NCBI RefSeq assembly: GCF_019414865.1
Contig: NZ_DXLG01000059.1
Location: 1 to 9,797, forward strand
Length of the DNA stretch: 9,797 bases
Direction of reading: 5' to 3'
Source: Veillonella sp.
GTDB lineage: Bacteria > Bacillota > Negativicutes > Veillonellales > Veillonellaceae
The number at the start of each line of letters is the position of its first letter. The first letter of the stretch is position 1. A model generated the notes under the pieces. The model saw nothing but the letters and a program-made list of their open reading frames with translations, was not told the origin of the DNA and searched no databases. Shown here piece after piece: positions 5,900-9,797 of this stretch. The position numbers were made by a program, and so were the translations under genes.

Positions 5900-6379
5900 A
5901 TGAAAAAACTAATTATTGCTAGCATATGTGTGGCCTTAGGCGTAGTGTTATCTACAACATCTATTCCTGTTGGGCCGGCTCGTATTTTTCCATTTCAACA
6001 TATGATTAATGTTATCTTAGCCGTTGTGGTGGGGGCAAGATTTTCCGTAGGTGCTGCCTTTAGTACATCTTGTTTACGCAATGTATTGGCACTAGGTTCT
6101 CCTTTAGCCTTTCCAGGCAGCATGATTGGCGCTTGGTTATCTGCGTATTTGTATAAAAAATATAACGCCATCTGGGCGGCGGCGCTAGGCGAAATCATTG
6201 GTACCGGCCTTATCGGTGCTCTTGTGAGTTATCCTATAGCCAATTTCTTGTTAGGTAAACCTTTGGCATTGTTGACCTTGATTACATCCTTCGCCATGAG
6301 CTCTATAACAGGTGCTTGCATTGGTTTCATAGTATTACAAATCTTATCTCGTCGTCATCTATTACATAAGGAGGCATAA
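5900..6379 (+). CDS. thiW: ThiW, thiazole-precursor ECF transporter S-component
   Basis: A 159-residue integral membrane protein with about five hydrophobic helices. It is the substrate-capture (S) subunit of an energy-coupling-factor importer, believed to take up the thiazole moiety (HET) of thiamine. The signature SIPVGPARIFPFQHMINVILAVVVG (21-45) and the block RNVLALGSPLAFPGSMIGAW (60-79) are typical of ThiW. No ECF ATPase or T-subunit is nearby, so it should use a shared module encoded elsewhere (group II ECF). The start at 5900 has GGAGG (5891-5895) 4 nt upstream; an in-frame ATG at 5864 lies inside the terminator hairpin. Its stop overlaps the thiD start by one base (TAATG). Confidence 0.93.
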   Translation: MKKLIIASICVALGVVLSTTSIPVGPARIFPFQHMINVILAVVVGARFSVGAAFSTSCLRNVLALGSPLAFPGSMIGAWLSAYLYKKYNAIWAAALGEIIGTGLIGALVSYPIANFLLGKPLALLTLITSFAMSSITGACIGFIVLQILSRRHLLHKEA

Positions 6380-7221
6380 TGAAACTACATACTGCATTGA
6401 CAATTGCTGGTACTGATCCTAGCGGTGGCGCCGGTATTATGGCCGATTTGAAATCCTTCCAAAGTCGTCACGTATACGGCATGGCTGTTGTTACCTCTGT
6501 GGTAGCCCAAAATACGACGGGCGTACATCATGTAGAACATCTGTCGCTAGAGAGTATTGACCGACAATTACACGATGTATATTCTGACATTGAACCTCAA
6601 GCCGTTAAGACGGGCATGATTGCCTTGCCGGAGATGATGGATCTCATCTATCCTTATGTGAGTAAACAAATTCCTTATGTAATGGATCCCGTTATGATTG
6701 CCACTAGCGGTGACCGACTCGTATCAGATGAAGCGGTAAATTTCTTAAAATCTAAACTTATTCCGACGGCTACAGTGATTACACCTAACCGCAGCGAGGC
6801 TGAGGTCTTAGCGGACATGTCTATTAATTGTGAAAGTGACATAACAACGGCGGCCAATCGAATTTTACAGGACTTAGGGCCTCAAGTAGTTATCATTAAA
6901 GGCGGTCACATCGGCGAAGATGCAACGGATTATGCTTTCACTAAAGATGGTAGCGTCCGTACTTGGACAAGCCCTAAATATGATACGGTACATACTCATG
7001 GAACGGGCTGTACCTTCTCTGCAGTGATTACGGCGGAGCTTGCAAAGGGCCGTGACGTAATGGATGCCATTGGTATTGCCAAGGACTATATTGCACTTGC
7101 CATTAAGCATAATCCTGGGCTGGGAAATGGCTGTGGTCCCGTTAATCATATGGCTTATGGCCTGTTATCTAATGGACCTGAAACGATGGATGAGCTCTTG
7201 AAAAATGACGAGAGGAGATAG
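6379..7221 (+). CDS. thiD: ThiD, HMP/HMP-phosphate kinase
   Basis: A 280-residue cytoplasmic kinase of the ribokinase-like superfamily that phosphorylates hydroxymethylpyrimidine twice to HMP pyrophosphate, the pyrimidine donor for ThiE. Visible marks are the N-terminal substrate loop TIAGTDPSGGAGIMADLK (8-25), VKTGM (76-80), MDPVMIATSG (102-111), TPNRSEAE (135-142) and the anion-hole/catalytic segment HGTGCTFSA (207-215) with C211. The C-terminal GLGNGCGPVNH is family-typical. Length is close to the usual 260-280. A pyridoxal-kinase role is the usual alternative for this fold, but the thi operon and full ThiD motifs argue against it. It overlaps thiW by 1 nt, and its end carries the SD for the next gene. 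Confidence 0.95.
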   Translation: MKLHTALTIAGTDPSGGAGIMADLKSFQSRHVYGMAVVTSVVAQNTTGVHHVEHLSLESIDRQLHDVYSDIEPQAVKTGMIALPEMMDLIYPYVSKQIPYVMDPVMIATSGDRLVSDEAVNFLKSKLIPTATVITPNRSEAEVLADMSINCESDITTAANRILQDLGPQVVIIKGGHIGEDATDYAFTKDGSVRTWTSPKYDTVHTHGTGCTFSAVITAELAKGRDVMDAIGIAKDYIALAIKHNPGLGNGCGPVNHMAYGLLSNGPETMDELLKNDERR

Positions 7222-7225
7222 TGAT

Positions 7226-8743
7226 ATGACCTATGAAAATCCATATATGAATGGCCAAATTTGGCCTGAACTCAATATATTAGAAATCTTGCGCCAGAGA
7301 AACCCTCTCGTTATTTGTATTACCAATGATGTGGTGCGGACCTTTACGGCTAATGGTTTGCTCGCCATTGGCGCATCACCGGTGATGAGTGAGTGCAGTG
7401 AAGATTTGAAAGACCTCATCGTCCATGCATCGGCACTACTCATCAATATTGGTACTCTTACACCAGACAAGGTTAGTTACTACAAAGATGCCATAGCACT
7501 GGCGAAGAAACATGAGGTTCCTATCGTTTTAGATCCAGTGGGGTGTCATGCGGGGGCTTATCGTTTATCTGTGGTGTTAGATTTGATTAAGACTGGTGAT
7601 ATCTCATTAGTACGAGGTAATCAAAGTGAAATTAAAGCTATCTACGATGCTTTAAGTCCTAATAATCAGGCAAATACATCCACTACCGGTAAAGGTGTAG
7701 ATGGAGGACAGGTCGAGGATAGTGCTATTATCGCATATCGTCTAGCGCGCCTTATCAACTGCCCTGTTGTAGCTACTGGTGAAGAGGATTATGTTTCCGA
7801 TGGAACTCGGGTATTTGCAGTGCCACACGGACACCCTATTATGACGGCTGTAACGGGCACGGGCTGTCTATTAGGAGCTGTTTTGGCGGCTTTCTTTAGC
7901 GCTTATTATCCATATAAAAACAGACTATCTATCGGTGAGTTTCTCGCCTATGCATTGGCTTACTATGGTTTAGCCGGTGAAAGTGCAGTACAGGTAAGTG
8001 GCGTAAAACCTGGTAGCTTTAGTGTAGCCTTTATGGATAGATTATATACACTTGATGATGCGGTGCTTATGTCTGAAAATCATATACGCCCTGTAGTTGT
8101 GCCGGATCAATTAGAAGTATATTTCATCAGTGGTACGCAAGATGTGGAACTGAATGAACATCGTTTGCTCTCTATCGTAGAGGACGCTTGTCGAGGTGGT
8201 GTGACTTGTTTTCAATTTAGAGAAAAGGGCGCAGGTACCTTAGTGGGGCAACAGAAACTAGAGTTAGCCCAACAATTAAAACAAATCTGTGCAAAGTATA
8301 ATGTACTCTATGTTATCAATGATGATGTAGACTTAGCGATGGCTGTTAATGCTGATGGTGTACATGTAGGTCAAGAAGATATGCGTCTAGAAGAGGTGCA
8401 TAATCTTGTAGGCCATAAGGTGGTTGGCATCTCCATTCACTCCGTAGAGGAACTTCATAAGACTGATATAATCTATGCTGACTGTGTAGGTGTAGGACCA
8501 ATGTATGCTACAAGTAGTAAGCCTGATGCACAAGAGCCATGTGGACCGGAGCGTGTCGCTGAACTACAAGCAGAAGGCTTGACCTTACCATGTGTTGGTA
8601 TTGGGGGAATAACTTTAGACAATGCGAAGCCTATACTAGAAGCAGGAGCCTGTGGTGTTGCCATCATATCTGCTATTGCTCATGCAGATAACCCTTATGA
8701 GGCGGTACAACAGTTTAAGCATTTAGTGGATAGTACTAAATAG
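7226..8743 (+). CDS. thiME: ThiM-ThiE fusion: hydroxyethylthiazole kinase / thiamine-phosphate synthase
   Basis: A 505-residue bifunctional enzyme. Residues about 15-280 are ThiM, which phosphorylates hydroxyethylthiazole: NPLVICITNDVVRTFTANGLLAIGASPVM (26-54), LDPVGCHAGAYR (102-113), RGNQSEI (130-136) and VTGTGCLLG (209-217) with C214. Residues about 297-500 are ThiE, which joins thiazole phosphate to HMP-PP: QFREK (330-334), INDDVDLA (364-371), GQED (382-385), GISIHS (401-406), GPMYATSSK (424-432) and CVGIGGI (456-462). Both halves keep their key motifs, so both should be active. The linker (about 281-296) is short. Yeast THI6 joins the same activities in the reverse order. I chose the start at 7226, with GAGGAG (7212-7217) 8 nt upstream inside the thiD end; the alternative ATG at 7205 would overlap thiD by 17 nt and lacks an SD. 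Confidence 0.95.
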   Translation: MTYENPYMNGQIWPELNILEILRQRNPLVICITNDVVRTFTANGLLAIGASPVMSECSEDLKDLIVHASALLINIGTLTPDKVSYYKDAIALAKKHEVPIVLDPVGCHAGAYRLSVVLDLIKTGDISLVRGNQSEIKAIYDALSPNNQANTSTTGKGVDGGQVEDSAIIAYRLARLINCPVVATGEEDYVSDGTRVFAVPHGHPIMTAVTGTGCLLGAVLAAFFSAYYPYKNRLSIGEFLAYALAYYGLAGESAVQVSGVKPGSFSVAFMDRLYTLDDAVLMSENHIRPVVVPDQLEVYFISGTQDVELNEHRLLSIVEDACRGGVTCFQFREKGAGTLVGQQKLELAQQLKQICAKYNVLYVINDDVDLAMAVNADGVHVGQEDMRLEEVHNLVGHKVVGISIHSVEELHKTDIIYADCVGVGPMYATSSKPDAQEPCGPERVAELQAEGLTLPCVGIGGITLDNAKPILEAGACGVAIISAIAHADNPYEAVQQFKHLVDSTK

Positions 8744-8856
8744 TTGCTATTACTATAAGATAATTTATGGATTATTACGCTCTATTAGCAATATAAACAG
8801 GGAATATAATCAAATAAAACACAACCAAAATATAACCTTAATAGCGAATAGAACAC
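8744..8856. other. Gap after thiME, no gene seen
   Basis: About 110 nt of AT-rich sequence between the thiME stop and the shared terminator. I see no ORF with a ribosome binding site, no RNA gene and no AAGT-type hairpin in it. Confidence 0.5.
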
Positions 8857-8891
8857 AAAAAAAGACGATGACCTAAGTCATCGTCTTTTTG
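8857..8891. terminator. Bidirectional terminator between thiME and rubrerythrin
   Basis: A 14-bp perfect stem (8859-8872 with 8877-8890, core GACGATGAC) closes the loop CTAA, with A and T runs on the two sides. It can end the thiamine operon on the plus strand and the rubrerythrin transcript on the minus strand. Confidence 0.9.
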
Positions 8892-8905
8892 TTAAGGAAG
8901 TTGTT

Positions 8906-8998
8906 AGTACTTACTGTAAGATTATATTGTACTTACAGGTGTGTTTAATTTAAATCTGTACTTACAGGTTGTTAGTTTAGTTAGTGTCGTACTTACAG
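8906..8998 (-). repeat. 3' cluster of four AAGT-centred mini-hairpins
   Basis: On the rubrerythrin sense strand, between stop codon and terminator, four AAGT cores (ACTT on plus at 8909, 8931, 8960, 8991) each sit in GTAAGTAC. Flanking complementarity extends most of them: CTGT-AAGT-ACAG (4 bp), TGT-AAGT-ACA (3 bp), AGT-AAGT-ACT (3 bp) and TGT-AAGT-ACG (with one U-G). Three share CTGTAAGTAC exactly. Spacing is 22, 29 and 31 nt. The last unit ends one base before the stop codon. They would lie in the mRNA 3' untranslated region. Confidence 0.7.
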
Positions 8999-8999
8999 A

Positions 9000-9545
9000 T
9001 TAGAAGGATTCAACCAAACGTTGGAAGAAAGCTTGTGGGTGAGCACATACTGGGCAAACTTTAGGAGCTTCTTCACCAATGTGTACATAGCCACAGTTAG
9101 CGCAGATCCAAGCTACTGGTTCGTCGTTAGTGAATACTTTGTTACCAGATACTCGAGCTGCTAATGCAAGGTAACGAGCTTCATGACGAGCTTCGATTTT
9201 ACCAACTTCGCGCATTTGGTAAGCGATTTTTGCAAAGCCTTCTTTTTCAGCTTCGTCAGCGAAATCTTTGTACATTGTAGTGTGTTCGTAGTTTTCACCA
9301 GCTGCTGCATCACGAAGGTTAGCTTCGATATCGGAAGATACGTCGCCACCATGAAGAGCTTTGAACCACAATTTAGCATGTGCGGATTCGTTGTGAGCTG
9401 TTTCTTCGAAATAATCAGCGATTTCGTTCATGCCAGCTTTACGAGCTGCTGCTGCGTAGAAAGTATATTTTTGGAATGCTTGGGATTCGCCAGCGAATGC
9501 TGCTTGAAGATTTTTTTCAGTGTTAGAACCTTTTAATTCTGCCAT
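9000..9545 (-). CDS. rbr: Rubrerythrin (diiron peroxidase with rubredoxin domain)
   Basis: A 181-residue cytoplasmic protein that reduces hydrogen peroxide in anaerobes, taking electrons through its rubredoxin-like tail. The N-terminal ferritin-like four-helix bundle (about 1-135) keeps the expected diiron ligands: E20 in FAGES, E53 and H56 in ETAHNESAH, E84 and E87 in AGENYEH, and E118 and H121 in IEARHE. The C-terminal domain (about 143-181) has the FeS4 cysteines C148, C151, C164 and C167 in WICANCGY and CPVC. Length fits classical rubrerythrins (about 180-195). The SD AAAGGAG (complement of 9553-9559) lies 7 nt before the ATG. Codon choice looks restricted (repeated GCT, GAA, AAA), as expected of a highly expressed gene. 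Hairpin clusters lie on both sides of it. It is probably monocistronic. Confidence 0.97.
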   Translation of the reverse strand: MAELKGSNTEKNLQAAFAGESQAFQKYTFYAAAARKAGMNEIADYFEETAHNESAHAKLWFKALHGGDVSSDIEANLRDAAAGENYEHTTMYKDFADEAEKEGFAKIAYQMREVGKIEARHEARYLALAARVSGNKVFTNDEPVAWICANCGYVHIGEEAPKVCPVCAHPQAFFQRLVESF

Positions 9546-9559
9546 TTTAATACTCCTTT

Positions 9560-9760
9560 GTACTTACGATAATTTTCAAATTTGTTACTTAACTTATATA
9601 TTCATAACCACTTGGTTGTGAATTCAAATAATAGAATACTTATTCTACAATTTTCGTGTGCGACTTCGCCTTAGTAAGAAAACTTATTCTTAGATTAAAT
9701 AGACACTTGCCTAACTCTTAAAATAGTACTTACCGATTTTTGTTTTTTCGGCACTTGCCG
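9560..9760 (-). repeat. 5'-leader array of nine AAGT-centred inverted repeats
   Basis: On the rubrerythrin sense strand, AAGT occurs (as ACTT on plus) at 9562, 9587, 9610, 9638, 9663, 9682, 9705, 9728 and 9753; intervals are 25, 23, 28, 25, 19, 23, 23 and 25 nt. Arms differ but pair. From the promoter-distal end of the window inward: CGGC-AAGT-GCCG, GGT-AAGT-ACT (one G-U), TAGGC-AAGT-GTCTA (one G-U), TAAGAA-TAAGTT-TTCTTA, GCG-AAGT-CGC, TAGAAT-AAGT-ATTCTA, AACC-AAGT-GGTT (with outer pairing across one mismatch, 9600-9623), GTT-AAGT-AAC, and the weak GT-AAGT-AC beside the SD. The 9632-9647 unit is a perfect 6-bp stem. All units share one orientation. The plain reading is a chain of tetraloop RNA hairpins. 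Confidence 0.8.
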
Positions 9761-9797
9761 TCTTAACAGTTTTATATACAATGGGATATCCGTATAC
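9761..9797 (-). promoter_or_regulatory. Possible start of the rbr promoter, cut by window end
   Basis: Upstream of the hairpin array the sense strand has TATATAAAA (within 9769-9778), which could be a -10; its -35 would fall at or beyond the window edge. An alternative promoter inside the array, TTCACA-16 nt-TATATA on the minus strand near 9595-9622, would place one hairpin in its spacer. Neither is certain. If the distal one is used, the leader is about 220 nt and contains all nine hairpins. Confidence 0.25.

Noticed and set aside
9183..9536. A plus-strand frame of 117 codons antisense to rubrerythrin
   Set aside because: It is a shadow of the biased codon use of rbr, with no ribosome binding site and a cysteine/phenylalanine-rich composition typical of antisense frames.
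8906..9567. GTAAGT copies as intron 5' splice sites, or a group II intron
   Set aside because: There is no intron domain V structure, no reverse transcriptase, and rbr is an intact frame. The match to the splice donor consensus is coincidental.
8906..9760. A CRISPR array around rubrerythrin, because of the roughly 24-nt periodicity
   Set aside because: The units share only four bases plus pairing, arms are not conserved, the intervals are shorter than repeat plus spacer, and no cas gene is present.
9560..9760. The AAGT units as ordinary operators for a peroxide or redox regulator (PerR, Fur, Rex)
   Set aside because: Arm sequences vary from unit to unit while staying complementary. A DNA-binding protein would be expected to conserve the bases. 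No match to the PerR, Fur or Rex consensus is seen.

Overview
The window looks like a low-GC chromosomal segment of an anaerobic member of the Bacillota, and I infer a Negativicutes relative such as Veillonella. The grounds are strong AGGAGG-type ribosome binding sites, TTGAC/TATAAT promoters, many short intrinsic terminators, a rubrerythrin, a compact molybdate importer and a thiamine salvage operon under TPP riboswitches. The genus is an inference from gene content and base composition, not a database result.

Layout. 1-60 holds the end of an upstream unit with a perfect palindromic terminator. 61-531 is a monocistronic ArsR/SmtB metal sensor with its own terminator. 549-1538 (minus) is an AEC-family permease, convergent with arsR and divergent from the molybdate operon. 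1832-4043 is modA, modB, modC, with a terminator-like hairpin between modA and modBC. 4044-4305 is a convergent gap with a long nested hairpin. 4306-5899 is a divergent thiamine control region: minus-strand cytX (pyrimidine-precursor uptake) and plus-strand thiW (thiazole-precursor uptake), each behind its own promoter, TPP aptamer and terminator. thiW, thiD and a thiM-thiE gene fusion (5900-8743) form a tight salvage operon. 8744-9797 holds a shared terminator and a minus-strand rubrerythrin gene.

How the genes work together. cytX and thiW would import the two halves of thiamine. ThiM phosphorylates the thiazole, ThiD makes HMP pyrophosphate, and the ThiE half joins them to thiamine phosphate. 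No de novo gene (thiC, thiG and so on) is present here, so the locus reads as salvage shut off by TPP on both arms. modABC is a complete molybdate ABC importer.

The most unusual signal surrounds rubrerythrin. On its sense strand the 5' leader carries nine AAGT tetranucleotides at about 24-nt intervals. Seven sit in clear small inverted repeats and two in weak 2-3 bp ones. The arms differ from unit to unit but mostly stay complementary (for example CGGC-AAGT-GCCG, GCG-AAGT-CGC, TAGAAT-AAGT-ATTCTA, AACC-AAGT-GGTT). Four more units lie between the stop codon and the terminator. Variable but complementary arms around a constant loop, all in one orientation, point to an array of AAGU-loop RNA mini-hairpins (or hairpins in single-stranded DNA). 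I know of no described element that matches.
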